64,000 bases of DNA from Streptomyces sp. B21-083 (GCF_036898825.1 NZ_JARUND010000001.1:2294001-2358000); one strand, 5' to 3'. Shown: positions 16,801 to 24,997, numbered from the stretch's first letter. Program-made: numbers and translations. Notes: a model not told the origin generated them from the sequence alone.

Positions 16801-18084
16801 TCAGGCGGGTTCGGGGCCGATGTTCGTCAGCATGAGTTCGAACGGGTACGTGGTGTGGGCGTAGACCCGGCCGGCGCTGGTGCCTTGGTGCGCGAGGGCG
16901 ATGGTCGCCGTCCCGGCGTTGATGTGGCCGGCGGAGACGGTGAACTGCTTGGCGCCCTGCACGCCGGGGAAGGACGTGCTGGTGTACATGCTGGGCGAGC
17001 CTTCGGCGGGCGGGGTGCCGCTCCTGGTGGTGCCGTACACGGCGATCGCGCCCGCACTGTCGAGGAGTACCCAGTCGAGGAAGTGGGCGCCGGAGCGCAT
17101 GAAGTCGGCCTCGATGCGGATGCGGTCCCCGGCTACTGCGGGGATCGTGCACTGGAGGGGCGTTCCGACGGAGGTCACGGCGATCACCCACGCAGGGGCG
17201 GACGGGAGGTCGACGAGGGCGTCGTCGGTGATCCGCGCGATGACGGTGCGGAGGGTCGCTCCGGCGCCCGCTGGCCCCGTGTCTCCCTGGTCGCCTTTCG
17301 GCCCGATGAGGGAGGCGAGCCATTCGGCTTCCGTGCCTACGAAGCCTTCGGTGACGGCTATCTCGTAGGCGGAATGTCCGTCGGTTCCTGCCGCGCCTGG
17401 TGCTCCGTCGTTTCCCGGTGCCCCTTGGTTGCCGGTGTCGCCTTTCGGGCCTTGGCTGCCGGTGGCTCCCGCTGGTCCTTGTGTGCCGGGGTCGCCTTGG
17501 GGTCCTGTCGCTCCGTCGGCTCCTGCGGGGCCGGTTGCGCCCGCAGCCCCGGTGTCGCCCTTGGGGCCGGTGGCGCCGGTAGCTCCTGGCGTCCCCGCTA
17601 CGCCGGCCGATCCCGTCGCGCCGGTCGGTCCTGCGGGGCCGATGAGGGAGGCCAGCCACTGGGTGATGGTGCCGCTGAAGCCCTGCTCGACGGCGATCTC
17701 GTAGGCGGATTTTCCGGGGCTTCCGGTGGTGCCGCCGCCGGGGGCTTGCGTGGGTACGAGGTCGTCGAGGTGGATGGTTGCGCCGTTGGCGCCGTGGATG
17801 TCGCACCAGAAGAGGAGGCGTTGGCCGCGTGAGGGTTGGACGTCGACGCGCCACATCCATCCGGCGGGCGCGATGCCGGCGGCGTTGTTGGGGATGACTT
17901 GGACGGTGAACTGTCCGTCGGTGATTGCGGCTTTGCCGCCGCCGGGGTAGATGGCGTGCCGGGTTTCGTCGGTGAGGATCGCGGACGGGGTGAGGACGAT
18001 GTTGCCGCCGAAGCCGGTGCCCGCGACTGCGGAGGGGAGGGTGCCGACGAGGGTGACGACGGGGGTTCCGCTGGGGAAGGTCAA
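16801..18084 (-). CDS. Collagen-like fibre / virion decoration protein
   Basis: A 427-residue protein, probably from TTG 18084 (GGGAGG six bases upstream). Residues about 1-115 form a beta-rich head. About residues 115-280 are Gly-X-Y collagen repeats ([19 protein letters not shown] style) with two copies of a SAYEIAV-x-QGF-x-WLASL insert on either side of the repeat block. The last 140 residues form a beta-rich tip ([20 protein letters not shown]). Collagen-like trimers are common in phage tail fibres and neck appendages. It lies far from the capsid genes and next to the sugar genes. Confidence 0.8.
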   Translation of the reverse strand: MTFPSGTPVVTLVGTLPSAVAGTGFGGNIVLTPSAILTDETRHAIYPGGGKAAITDGQFTVQVIPNNAAGIAPAGWMWRVDVQPSRGQRLLFWCDIHGANGATIHLDDLVPTQAPGGGTTGSPGKSAYEIAVEQGFSGTITQWLASLIGPAGPTGATGSAGVAGTPGATGATGPKGDTGAAGATGPAGADGATGPQGDPGTQGPAGATGSQGPKGDTGNQGAPGNDGAPGAAGTDGHSAYEIAVTEGFVGTEAEWLASLIGPKGDQGDTGPAGAGATLRTVIARITDDALVDLPSAPAWVIAVTSVGTPLQCTIPAVAGDRIRIEADFMRSGAHFLDWVLLDSAGAIAVYGTTRSGTPPAEGSPSMYTSTSFPGVQGAKQFTVSAGHINAGTATIALAHQGTSAGRVYAHTTYPFELMLTNIGPEPA

Positions 18085-18105
18085 CTGGCACCTCCCTTGG
18101 CTGTA

Positions 18106-18190
18106 ACCCGCCGCCCGGGGCGTAGGTTCCGGGCGGCGGGTGTTGTGGCGGTCCCGCCGCCCGTGACCGGGGGTCTGCGGGCGGCGGGAC
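18106..18190. terminator. Two tandem hairpins with near-identical arms
   Basis: First hairpin: ACCCGCCGCCCGG (18106-18118) with CCGGGCGGCGGGT (18129-18141). Second: GTCCCGCCGCCCG (18151-18163) with CGGGCGGCGGGAC (18178-18190). Both have perfect 13-bp stems sharing the core CCGCCCG. They sit between the 69-residue gene and the fibre gene and probably limit read-through into it. Confidence 0.65.
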
Positions 18191-18228
18191 GTTCGGGGCC
18201 CGAGTGAGCGGCCAGCCCCGGACTCAGG

Positions 18229-18438
18229 TCACCAGGTCCGCGGGTGATCTCGTCGGCCGCGGCAGGTGACGTTGTGGCGGCCGAACAGGCGGCAGGCGAT
18301 ACGCCGTGGCATGCAGTAGGCGAAGTCGCGGGGCTCGTGGGCCGCGTAGCCGATCCAGTAGGCGACGCCGTTCCGCTGCATCCAGTCCGACCGTTCGTCG
18401 GGCAACTCGCGGGGCGTCAAAGCGGGATGGTCGACCAT
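18229..18438 (-). CDS. Small hypothetical protein
   Basis: A 69-residue protein from ATG 18438 with GGGAGG upstream. Contains HEPRDFAYCMPRRIACRLFGR and a basic C-terminus with one Cys. It stands alone between hairpins at 18461-18493 and 18106-18190. No family recognised. Confidence 0.55.
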   Translation of the reverse strand: MVDHPALTPRELPDERSDWMQRNGVAYWIGYAAHEPRDFAYCMPRRIACRLFGRHNVTCRGRRDHPRTW

Positions 18439-18460
18439 GGCACCTCCCGTTGAAGTCTTC

Positions 18461-18493
18461 GTCCGCCCGGTCCCCCTCTAGGGCCGGGCGGAC
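18461..18493. terminator. Hairpin, 10-bp perfect stem
   Basis: GTCCGCCCGG pairs with CCGGGCGGAC across a 13-base loop in the gap between the excisionase-like gene and the 69-residue gene. No T-run follows; it may act as a terminator or attenuator. Confidence 0.5.
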
Positions 18494-18549
18494 GGTGGGC
18501 CGAGCGCGTAGCGCTACAAGGCCCGGCCTGCGCCACCGCGCGCAGGAGA

Positions 18550-18792
18550 TCAGGCAGCGAGTTGCCCGTGTTCGATGACGGGCGGTGTCGCGCCGGGCTG
18601 GATGAGTTCCAGGGTGTCCGGGTCTCGCTCCGCGATGGGCAGCTCGTTGAAGTCGTAGAGGACGCCGTTCTTGCGCCGCATCCGGTCCGGGTGGCGGGTC
18701 AGGCGCCCTTCGGCTGCCCAGCGGCGGATCGTGGAAGCGGGGTGACCGGCAACGTGTGCGGCGAGATCCAGCGGCAGGAGCTTCCCGGGCAT
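18550..18792 (-). CDS. Excisionase/MerR-type winged-helix DNA-binding protein
   Basis: An 80-residue protein. LDLAAHVAGHPASTIRRWAAEG is the helix-turn-helix, followed by RKNGVLYDFNELPI as the wing. This is the Xis-like/helix_turn_helix_17 style used in phage and plasmid regulators. It is placed far from the lysogeny switch and next to late genes, so it could regulate them. A factor-independent terminator lies just upstream at 18818-18838. Confidence 0.7.
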   Translation of the reverse strand: MPGKLLPLDLAAHVAGHPASTIRRWAAEGRLTRHPDRMRRKNGVLYDFNELPIAERDPDTLELIQPGATPPVIEHGQLAA

Positions 18793-18817
18793 TCGATCAC
18801 CCCCGGGCGCGCAAAAA

Positions 18818-18838
18818 GGGCCGCCTGTTTGGCGGCCC
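18818..18838 (-). terminator. Factor-independent terminator, minus strand
   Basis: GGGCCGCC pairs with GGCGGCCC around a 5-base loop. On the minus strand the stem is followed by TTTTT, the classic arrangement. It ends transcription coming from the gene group at 18929-20261. Confidence 0.85.
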
Positions 18839-18928
18839 CTTCAGACAGAAAGATCGAGTGAACTAGAGAATATGCTCGCCCTGGTCAGAGGCGCAACCCA
18901 TGTGACTGATGAGAAGTCAAGAGGTGCG

Positions 18929-19267
18929 TCACAGTCGTTCCGGCGGTTCGGTTTCCCACTGCTCTGGCGTGATCTGTTCGTAGATGCCGCCCGCTATTCG
19001 CAGCGCGCTTCCGGAGGGCGGCCTCGATGATGGCTCGGGCCTCGTTCGCGGCTTCACCTCGGGGTCGATGAGGTCGGCGTAGAGCAGGGCGTATTGGTCG
19101 CCCGCCTCGCCCATGACGGTGGTGTCCTGTCGGATGCGTTCAGCGAGTTCGTGCGCGTGCCCGTTCATCAACTCAGCGGTCTCGTCGACCGATACACCGA
19201 GGGTGAGGAGTCTGCTGTACAGCTTCCAGGAGGGGCGCGACCTGTCCAGCGGGTCGCCCAGGTTCAT
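18929..19267 (-). CDS. Hypothetical protein
   Basis: A 112-residue protein from ATG 19267, coupled to the previous gene. Helical first half (SWKLYSRLLTLGVSVDETAE; HAHELAERIRQDT), Pro/Ser-rich linker, then GSALRIAGGIYEQITPEQWE. No family recognised. Confidence 0.6.
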   Translation of the reverse strand: MNLGDPLDRSRPSWKLYSRLLTLGVSVDETAELMNGHAHELAERIRQDTTVMGEAGDQYALLYADLIDPEVKPRTRPEPSSRPPSGSALRIAGGIYEQITPEQWETEPPERL

Positions 19268-19560
19268 GATCCCCAGCTCCTGATCTCGATGACCTCGCCG
19301 CCGTCCTGTTCGACGGTGCGCAGGACGGGAGGCGGCATGATCGGTTCGACGAGGCCGAGTTCCCGTTCGAGGCGTTCGATCTTCGCGTAGTCGGGGCGCG
19401 GGAGATTGGACTTCGGGTGTCGCCAGTCGTGCGCGATCCGGTTCCAGATCGGCATCGGCCATCTCAGCCACGGAGGTGCACCCGGGCGGACGCCGTAGAG
19501 TCCGCACGCAGCTCCGTACAGCACTGCGAGACTCAGGATGACCGGCGGCCAGGCGTTCAC
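19264..19560 (-). CDS. Hypothetical membrane protein with PDY-LERELG motif
   Basis: A 98-residue protein with a GTG start coupled by GTGA. Residues 1-24 (NAWPPVILSLAVLYGAACGL) are a likely membrane segment or signal. The motif PDYAKIERLERELG is shared with the 61-residue protein at 11763-11948. The C-terminal EVIEIRSWGS also resembles that protein's YELRTWSG. The two proteins thus share a cytoplasmic domain. Confidence 0.65.
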   Translation of the reverse strand: MNAWPPVILSLAVLYGAACGLYGVRPGAPPWLRWPMPIWNRIAHDWRHPKSNLPRPDYAKIERLERELGLVEPIMPPPVLRTVEQDGGEVIEIRSWGS

Positions 19561-20261
19561 GCCGCGACTCCTGCCGCTTCGGCGAGCACCGTCTCTTGCC
19601 TGGCCCGGAGTTCCCGCCACTCCCCCAACGTCTCCCACCGTGTCCCGCAGCCGCCGCACCTCACGCGGTGGCTGGCGGCGGTCGCGGTGAGCGGCGTCCA
19701 GCACACCCGGTCTCCGACCCGCACGGGGCAGTTGCCGATCTGCACCCGCCCGGGCCGTCGTTCGTCGTTGACGAGGGCCGTGCATTCGGCGTGCAGCCGT
19801 CGCAGGTCGTCGATGTCCTGCCCGACCTCCCCGTAGGAACTGCACGCCCACAGGAGGTTGTTGGCGAGGAACGTGGCCAGCCCGGGCACGGCTTCGGCCG
19901 GGTTGCCGCGCCACGGTGCGACCGTCCAACCGAGCACGGCCCGCCACGAGTCCTCGATCGCCGACAGCCGGGCCGCGACGCCGCCGGGCCCGACGAGGTT
20001 GAGGACGTCGAGGCGGGGCGGTATCGGCGCGGTCCGCGAACCGGAGCCGCCACCGTTGATACGGCTGGCGCCCTTCATCAACGCGGCCGTCGTATCCAGC
20101 TGCCGGAACAGGGCGGGGAGTTCAGTGATGCGGGCGGTCGTCTTGTCCTCGCACGGACGGCAAGCCCAGCGGGTGGCTTCGGCAACCCACAACTGACGGT
20201 TGCAGTTCGGGGTGACGCAGACCGGCCAGGAGTAGTCGTCGAGCGTGTCGGGGTCGTGCAT
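19557..20261 (-). CDS. Hypothetical zinc-binding protein
   Basis: A 234-residue protein from ATG 20261. The N-terminal cluster C15-x4-C20 and WACRPCED, and the C-terminal CGGCGTRWETLGEW, are zinc-ribbon patterns. The middle is helical. Proteins of this layout are frequent in Streptomyces phages and have no known role. Confidence 0.65.
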   Translation of the reverse strand: MHDPDTLDDYSWPVCVTPNCNRQLWVAEATRWACRPCEDKTTARITELPALFRQLDTTAALMKGASRINGGGSGSRTAPIPPRLDVLNLVGPGGVAARLSAIEDSWRAVLGWTVAPWRGNPAEAVPGLATFLANNLLWACSSYGEVGQDIDDLRRLHAECTALVNDERRPGRVQIGNCPVRVGDRVCWTPLTATAASHRVRCGGCGTRWETLGEWRELRARQETVLAEAAGVAA

Positions 20262-20371
20262 GGTGCGGCTCCTCGGCGGTGGAACGGGAAGCGTGGGCAC
20301 TACTGGACCAATGGTGCACCAGAGGCCGACAACAGGCGGCCAATGGCCCAGCGCTGTCCCGCGCACGACGA

Positions 20372-20401
20372 TGCCCGGCCGTCCGTCGGGACGACCGGGC
20401 A
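20372..20401. terminator. Hairpin downstream of the lipoprotein gene
   Basis: TGCCCGGCCGTCC can pair with GGACGACCGGGCA with one mismatch across a 4-base loop. It starts 14 bases past the lipoprotein stop on the minus strand. Confidence 0.6.
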
Positions 20402-20414
20402 CCCGCACTTCAGG

Positions 20415-20987
20415 CTAGGACAGCGCCCATTCCCCGGTCTGATCGGCGAACCCGGAGTCCATCGTGAACTGCACCACCGCACCCTTCGACTCCTTAGGGA
20501 CTTCGAAGACGATCCAGCCGAGGGCTTTCGCACCAGGCTTCAGGGTGACGGAGCTCCCCATGGATGGGCCGGCGGTGATGTCGGCGAACACCGACGTGAA
20601 CTGCTGGCCCTGCGAGTCGGCGATTTTCACGCCGTTGCCGGGGCTGTCGTTGTAGGCGGCGGTGCCGGTGTTGAGGAGTTGGAACTGGACGCCGATCCAC
20701 CGGTTTCCGGCGTCGGGGGCAGTGAACTCGTCGCTCGACTTGGCCGGGTCGGCGACCTTCACGACGGTGACGTCGAGTTCGCTGCCGTCCTCGGCGCCGA
20801 CGAGGGCGATGGTGTCGCCGACCTTGGCGACCTTCGGCGCGGCCGGCTTGCTGGCCGGGGTCTTCGGCGTGCTCTTGGCTGCGGGCACGTCTTTGGGTGT
20901 GTCGGTGACGGTGCTTCCGCCACTGCAGGCGGTGAGGGCGAGGATGGCGGTCATGGTGACGGCGGCGAGTCTGGCGCGGGCGTGCAT
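20415..20987 (-). CDS. Secreted lipoprotein, DUF4352-like
   Basis: A 190-residue protein. The signal peptide ends in the lipobox LTAC at Cys21 (AVTMTAILALTACSGG). A Thr/Pro/Lys-rich linker leads to a beta-sandwich domain (GDTIALVGAEDGSELDVTVV, later NRWIGVQFQLLNTGTAAYND) like DUF4352, common in actinomycete lipoproteins. It has its own terminator and upstream gap, so it is probably an independent unit. Exported phage lipoproteins can alter the lysogen surface or block superinfection, but that is inference. Confidence 0.85.
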   Translation of the reverse strand: MHARARLAAVTMTAILALTACSGGSTVTDTPKDVPAAKSTPKTPASKPAAPKVAKVGDTIALVGAEDGSELDVTVVKVADPAKSSDEFTAPDAGNRWIGVQFQLLNTGTAAYNDSPGNGVKIADSQGQQFTSVFADITAGPSMGSSVTLKPGAKALGWIVFEVPKESKGAVVQFTMDSGFADQTGEWALS

Positions 20988-21140
20988 GGTTCCCCCCTGG
21001 TGCGGATTACGTTGAGGGGGAGCGTAGGGCCGGTATCGCCGGTGTGGTGGCCGTGTGACGGGGCTGTGACCGTATCGGGTGGTCCGCGCATGCCGCGAGC
21101 CCCGTCCCAGTGGGTGCGGGGCCAGCGGTACGAGACGGGG

Positions 21141-22043
21141 TCAGGCGGTGGGCTCGTCGTCGGCGTGGTGGCCGGTCCATTCCACTCCGGAGACGAGTCC
21201 GGTCTGCGGGCTGCCGACGAACGACGGCGCCCATCCGTCGGCGATGAACTTCGCTGCTGCGGCTTGGGGTACCCACTGGTCGCCGCGTACCGGGTCGGAC
21301 ATCCATGCGGCCAGCTCGTCGGCGGTGGCGAACACGGGGCTGATCGGGGACCCTTCAGTCACGGTCTCCCACAGTTGCCAGCCGTCGCCCTTCGGCGGGT
21401 CGGTGGACTCCCACGCTTCGGCTTCTGCGCGCTGCCCGGGGTAGGCCTCGATGCTGGCGTGGCCGCTACAGGTCTGGCAGGTGGGGTTGACGCCTTCTCG
21501 TTCGCAGCGGGCGTTGACGGCGATCATCGCGTTGATGCTGTCGTGGCCGAACCCAGCCAGGGACCACTCGTTGACCTGCGCGGCGGTCGGCGTGACGGCC
21601 GGGTCCTTCTTCTGCCAGCCGGTCTCGCGGGTCCACGTGTGGGTGAAGTCCATGAGCCGTCCCGCTTCGACGAGCGCGTCAACATCGTCTTGGGCGAGGT
21701 GGTGCAGCCATCCGTTGTTGAAGTGGTCGGCGAGCCGCCGGGCTTCGCGGGCGATGGCGGTCTCGCCGCTTCCGTAGTAGTCGGGTGCGGTGGCGATGTT
21801 GCGTTCAGCGCGGGCCCAGATGGCGGGGGTGTCGGGGCGCCAGGGTTCCGATCCGGTGCTGGTGGGGTCGAAGGGGATGTGCCCGTACCAGAGATCGTGC
21901 AGGTTCTTGGCTTGGGGCGAGTAGCCGTTCTCGCAGTCGGGGCACTTGTCGCCGTCGAGGTGATCGGGGCTGAGGAAGCCTTCCCAGATCGCGTTGATCG
22001 GCCAGTCGAAGGTGACGGGTACTCGGCGGATTTCGCGTCCCAT
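21141..22043 (-). CDS. Conserved phage protein with two zinc-binding knuckles
   Basis: A 300-residue protein. The N-terminus (RRVPVTFDWPINAIWEGF) is followed by CPDCENGYS at about residue 34. CQTCSGHASIEAY occurs near residue 200; both are DnaJ-like CxxCxG knuckles. VFATADELAAWMSD and AAAKFIADGWAPSFV lie near the C-terminus. I recall this architecture as a conserved Streptomyces phage protein of unknown function. ATG 22043 follows AAGGAGAACC. Confidence 0.75.
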   Translation of the reverse strand: MGREIRRVPVTFDWPINAIWEGFLSPDHLDGDKCPDCENGYSPQAKNLHDLWYGHIPFDPTSTGSEPWRPDTPAIWARAERNIATAPDYYGSGETAIAREARRLADHFNNGWLHHLAQDDVDALVEAGRLMDFTHTWTRETGWQKKDPAVTPTAAQVNEWSLAGFGHDSINAMIAVNARCEREGVNPTCQTCSGHASIEAYPGQRAEAEAWESTDPPKGDGWQLWETVTEGSPISPVFATADELAAWMSDPVRGDQWVPQAAAAKFIADGWAPSFVGSPQTGLVSGVEWTGHHADDEPTA

Positions 22044-22097
22044 GCGGGTTCTCCTTGCGGGCGTGCGGCGGGTTCGAGGGTATGGCGCTGGTGGCGG

Positions 22098-22346
22098 TCA
22101 GGCGTTGCGGAGGATCTGGTACATCCGCTCGGCTTCGGGGCTGCGGTCGCACAGCGAGCCTTCGCCGTGCTGCGAGCAGTACGTGGAGTCGTCCTCGGAC
22201 CCGGAGGACAGCCAGCAGTTCCCGTGCTCATCGACGCGGGGGCAGCATCCGCAGGTCGCTTCACAGCATTCGTCGTCCGGATCGTCGGGGGTGGGCGGGG
22301 TGCAGTCGGCGCAGCGGTCCCCGGTGCAGTACGGCTCGGCGGTCAC
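22098..22346 (-). CDS. Cysteine-rich protein
   Basis: An 82-residue acidic protein with twelve cysteines (CTGDRCADC, CCEATCGCC, others), coupled to the previous gene by GTGA. It probably binds two or more zinc ions. No family recognised. Confidence 0.6.
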   Translation of the reverse strand: MTAEPYCTGDRCADCTPPTPDDPDDECCEATCGCCPRVDEHGNCWLSSGSEDDSTYCSQHGEGSLCDRSPEAERMYQILRNA

Positions 22347-22564
22347 GGTCGCTCCTTGGGCATGTCGTCGGCGGTCATCGTCTCGAAGTGCCGCCACTGT
22401 CCGTCTTCCCACTGCTCGACGCGCGCGGTGTCGGCGGGGCTACCACTGCCGAGTCCGGCGCGCACGAACGCGAAGGCCTTGTTCTCGCTGGTGTGGTCGG
22501 AGGTGGCGTGGACGTCGGGGCCGGTGAGGATCACACGCCACGGACGGCGCGGCTTGGCGGCCAT
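22343..22564 (-). CDS. Small hypothetical protein
   Basis: A 73-residue protein (MAAKPRRPWRVILTGPDVHA...). Predicted alpha/beta with a beta start and a helix (SENKAFAFVRAGL). It resembles the 79-residue neighbour at 22570-22809 in length and start. No function known. Confidence 0.6.
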   Translation of the reverse strand: MAAKPRRPWRVILTGPDVHATSDHTSENKAFAFVRAGLGSGSPADTARVEQWEDGQWRHFETMTADDMPKERP

Positions 22565-22569
22565 GGGGT

Positions 22570-22809
22570 TCAGAACTCCTCGGTCCGGAAGGCGTAGCCG
22601 GACTCGTGCGTGAGGGTCTCGCCCAGTTCCGCGTCCCGCAGTTGACGGCCGAAGGTGAGCCCGGCGCGGCCGAACGCAATGTTCCGGTCGGCGAGGACGC
22701 GCAGTGCGGACATGCCGACAGCCTCACGGTCCGGCAGGGGCTCGGTGCTGGAGTGGGCCTGCGATCCGTTGGGGCGGGTGACGATGAGGCGGTAGAGCAT
22801 GCGGTTCAT
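22570..22809 (-). CDS. Small hypothetical protein
   Basis: A 79-residue protein (MNRMLYRLIVTRPNGSQAHS...). A second start, ATG 22800, is possible. Like its neighbour it opens with a beta strand carrying Arg and Gly and ends in a short acidic tail. No family recognised. Confidence 0.6.
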   Translation of the reverse strand: MNRMLYRLIVTRPNGSQAHSSTEPLPDREAVGMSALRVLADRNIAFGRAGLTFGRQLRDAELGETLTHESGYAFRTEEF

Positions 22810-22839
22810 CCTGTCGGGTCGGGTGGTCAGGGACGGAGG

Positions 22840-23508
22840 TCAAGCGACGAGAGCGATGACAGCGGGCACGAACGTGCGGACCAGGTCCAGCGGGACTGGT
22901 TCACCGCAGTCGACGAGGTAGCAGTCCAGGGCTGCCGCGCGTGTCACTTCGGCGAGTGTGACGATTTCGTTGTCGGCATCGAACTCCCACTCGCGGCCTA
23001 CGTCATCGCCGCTGTGAGCGCCACGGATGTCGACAAGGCAGCCGTTGGGGTGGCGGACCATGAAGTGCAAGGGCAGGCCGTCACAGTGGCCGATCTCGAT
23101 GATGGGCCAGCCGGTAGCGTCTTGGAGGGCGACGGCCAGGCCGGCGCAGGCGCCGCGGGTGAACACCTCGACCGCGGCGGGGGTGATGCGGCCGGGGGTG
23201 AGGCGGCAGGGCATCGTCTCGATGCGGTCGGCCAGCAGGGTGTCGTCGGTCCACGGGATCTCAGCGAGGCCGAGATCGATGGCGGCGGCCACACGGTGAT
23301 GCCCGTCGGCGAGCCACGGCTGCCCGTCGAGGGTGCGGATCATGACGGGGAGGGCGATGCCGTCTCGGCGGATCGCGTCGCAGAGTTTCGTGTAGTGCTC
23401 GGACTGCCGCTTGTGGTCGAGGATGTCCCGCACGGTGTAGCCGTCGGGGGTCTCGTCGTCGGGGGTGAGCATGTCGAGGACTTCGGCGACGGGGATGATG
23501 CCGAGCAT
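22840..23508 (-). CDS. ParB/sulfiredoxin-like fold protein
   Basis: A 222-residue protein. HYTKLCDAIRRDGIALPVMI followed by QPWLADGHHRVAAAIDLGLA is the ParB N-terminal nuclease/CTPase signature (DGHHR). The C-terminal half is a separate domain beginning near TPAAVEVFTRGAC. In phages such stand-alone ParB-like proteins act as nucleases or regulators. A second ParB-like protein lies about 500 bases upstream at 24023-24508. Confidence 0.8.
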   Translation of the reverse strand: MLGIIPVAEVLDMLTPDDETPDGYTVRDILDHKRQSEHYTKLCDAIRRDGIALPVMIRTLDGQPWLADGHHRVAAAIDLGLAEIPWTDDTLLADRIETMPCRLTPGRITPAAVEVFTRGACAGLAVALQDATGWPIIEIGHCDGLPLHFMVRHPNGCLVDIRGAHSGDDVGREWEFDADNEIVTLAEVTRAAALDCYLVDCGEPVPLDLVRTFVPAVIALVA

Positions 23509-23517
23509 GACGGGCTC

Positions 23518-23892
23518 CTAGGCGGTGGATGCGTCGGCGAGGTCGTCGTCGCCGAAGGCGTGCCGTTTGCCGGTGGGGTTGTTGTCGAGGACGACGCCAT
23601 AGTCGGGGTCAGTGTCGGTGGGCACGTTGGTGACGGTGCCGAGGTCTCCGGCCCGGGCCCGGTAGACGCCGGGGAAGAGGTCGAGTTCGTCGATGGCGAC
23701 CTGAACTCGCTGGCCGAGGTAGAAGCGGTTGCCGGGGAGGGAGGTGCCGGCTTCGGGATGTGGCGTCGCCTTCGCCAGGGCGGGAAGGGTCAGGATGGCG
23801 ACCGCCAGTTCGGGCGACCGGTCGGTGAGCTGCTTGAGGAGGGAGGCGAGTTCCAGAAGCAGGGCCCACGGTTTGGGTTCGATGGTGGTCAT
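23518..23892 (-). CDS. Hypothetical protein between two ParB-like genes
   Basis: A 124-residue protein. Helical first part (ALLLELASLLKQLTDRSPELA), then a beta-rich SH3-like part (GQRVQVAIDELDLFPGVYRA, then GDLGTVTN). The second part resembles small adaptor domains. It lies nine bases ahead of the ParB-like gene. Function unknown. Confidence 0.6.
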   Translation of the reverse strand: MTTIEPKPWALLLELASLLKQLTDRSPELAVAILTLPALAKATPHPEAGTSLPGNRFYLGQRVQVAIDELDLFPGVYRARAGDLGTVTNVPTDTDPDYGVVLDNNPTGKRHAFGDDDLADASTA

Positions 23893-23929
23893 GGTGCTCC
23901 TGTCGGAGGGTGGCGCGTGGGCGAGTGGG

Positions 23930-24022
23930 TCAGGCGGCCAAAGCGTCGGCGATGGGGAGGTCGACGGGGTAGAGGACGGTGACGGTGGTGAGGCCGGTGG
24001 CGGTGCGCGCCTTCGGCGTCAC
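23930..24022 (-). CDS. Possible 30-residue peptide
   Basis: GTG 24022 follows directly after the upstream stop (TGAGTG). It reads VTPKARTATGLTTVTVLYPV and ends DLPIADALAA. Coupled placement and the lack of another gene in the gap are the only support. Confidence 0.35.
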   Translation of the reverse strand: MTPKARTATGLTTVTVLYPVDLPIADALAA

Positions 24023-24508
24023 TCAGAGGTCGCCGCGCTTATCCGGCGCCCACCCTCGGGCGGTCCAGGTCTTGGTGCTGGCGTCAAACACGCTGACACC
24101 CGCCTCCAGGTCGTCGGGAGGCACGTCGGTGCAGGGCAGGTACTCGATACCCAGGTCCTGAGCGGCGGCGATGCGGTGACAGCCGTCGCTGATCTCGTCC
24201 TTGTAGATCCAGATGGGGGTGCGCAGGCCGTGGATGCGAATGTCCTCTACCAGCGACGGATACCAGGGGTCTCGGCGCTTGTCCGGGAGGATGGCGGCGA
24301 CGCGGAAGTCCAGCGCTTCGGGGTCGTCGGGCATGCGGTAGCCGCAGGCGATGGCCTCCTCGGCGGTCATCTCCAAAAGCTGGGAGAGAGGGAGCATGTA
24401 GGTGGCGCCGCTGCCCGGGACGACGCTGAGCAGTTCGCCGTTCCCGAGGCTCCAGAGGGCGGATTCGGCCGGGCTATTCAGGGGCTGCTGGCGGCCGGTT
24501 TCGTCCAT
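24023..24508 (-). CDS. ParB/sulfiredoxin-like fold protein
   Basis: A 161-residue protein. LVEDIRIHGLRTPIWIYKDE then ISDGCHRIAAAQDLGIEYLP matches the ParB-like core; the usual DGHHR is DGCHR here. It is shorter than its paralogue at 22840-23508. The N-terminal 60 residues contain MLPLSQLLEMTAEEAIACGY, which may be a contact region. Regulator or nuclease role only inferred from the fold. Confidence 0.78.
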   Translation of the reverse strand: MDETGRQQPLNSPAESALWSLGNGELLSVVPGSGATYMLPLSQLLEMTAEEAIACGYRMPDDPEALDFRVAAILPDKRRDPWYPSLVEDIRIHGLRTPIWIYKDEISDGCHRIAAAQDLGIEYLPCTDVPPDDLEAGVSVFDASTKTWTARGWAPDKRGDL

Positions 24509-24565
24509 GGCGGGGCCTTTCGGGGTTGTGTTGGTCTGGGCCGTTTGCTGCTTCGTGGAGTTGGT

Positions 24566-24949
24566 TTAGGCGGCCTCCGCGTAGTCGGCGGCGAGGAGGT
24601 GCTGGGTGCCCTTATAGCTGAACAGCCCGCTGTAGAGGGCCTGGTCGACGACGTTGTAGGCGTGGACGTGAATCCATTTGCCGGTGGTGCGGTGCTGCGC
24701 CCACACGCGGAGGGGCTCGGCGCCGGTGGCCGCGCGGTAGGCCTTCGCAACGTGCCGGCCGTACCAGCTCTTCTTGCCGTCGGGGAGGTCGTCGCCGCCG
24801 ACGCGGGCCAGGAAGTCTCCGGTGCGGACCATGCGGCCCTGCTCGACGGCGGCGGCGATGAGGCCGGAGAGGGTGCGGTATCCGAGGGCGCGGGTGGTGT
24901 GGGCGGCGGCTCGGGTGGTGTTGCGGCGGGTGCGGGTCTTGGCGGTCAT
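24566..24949 (-). CDS. Basic hypothetical protein
   Basis: A 127-residue protein from ATG 24949 with GGGGGAG upstream. Basic, Thr/Arg-rich N-terminus, then helical repeats (GRMVRTGDFLARVGGDD; KKSWYGRHVAKAYRAATG) and WAQHRTTGKWIHVHAYNVVD. It is the first gene of the leftward unit and is divergent from the plus-strand island at 25083. An inverted repeat with a consensus -35 box lies in the promoter region. Confidence 0.65.
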   Translation of the reverse strand: MTAKTRTRRNTTRAAAHTTRALGYRTLSGLIAAAVEQGRMVRTGDFLARVGGDDLPDGKKSWYGRHVAKAYRAATGAEPLRVWAQHRTTGKWIHVHAYNVVDQALYSGLFSYKGTQHLLAADYAEAA

Positions 24950-24997
24950 CGTGGGCTCCCCCTGTTGTGCGGTGGCGATGACTCCATTCTGTAGGCC

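Noticed and set aside
16295..18091. Minus-strand frame of 598 codons overlapping the fibre gene
   Set aside because: Arg/His/Pro-rich alternative frame of the collagen-like region, where Gly-X-Y codons keep other frames open.
19596..22613. A 1005-codon open frame on the plus strand
   Set aside because: It is antisense to six well-supported minus-strand genes, has a low-complexity Gly/Val/Arg composition and no motif. Long antisense frames are a by-product of very GC-rich codon usage.
22606..24994. Plus-strand frames 22606-23982 and 23729-24994
   Set aside because: Gly/Val/Asp-rich antisense shadows of the two ParB-like genes and their neighbours.
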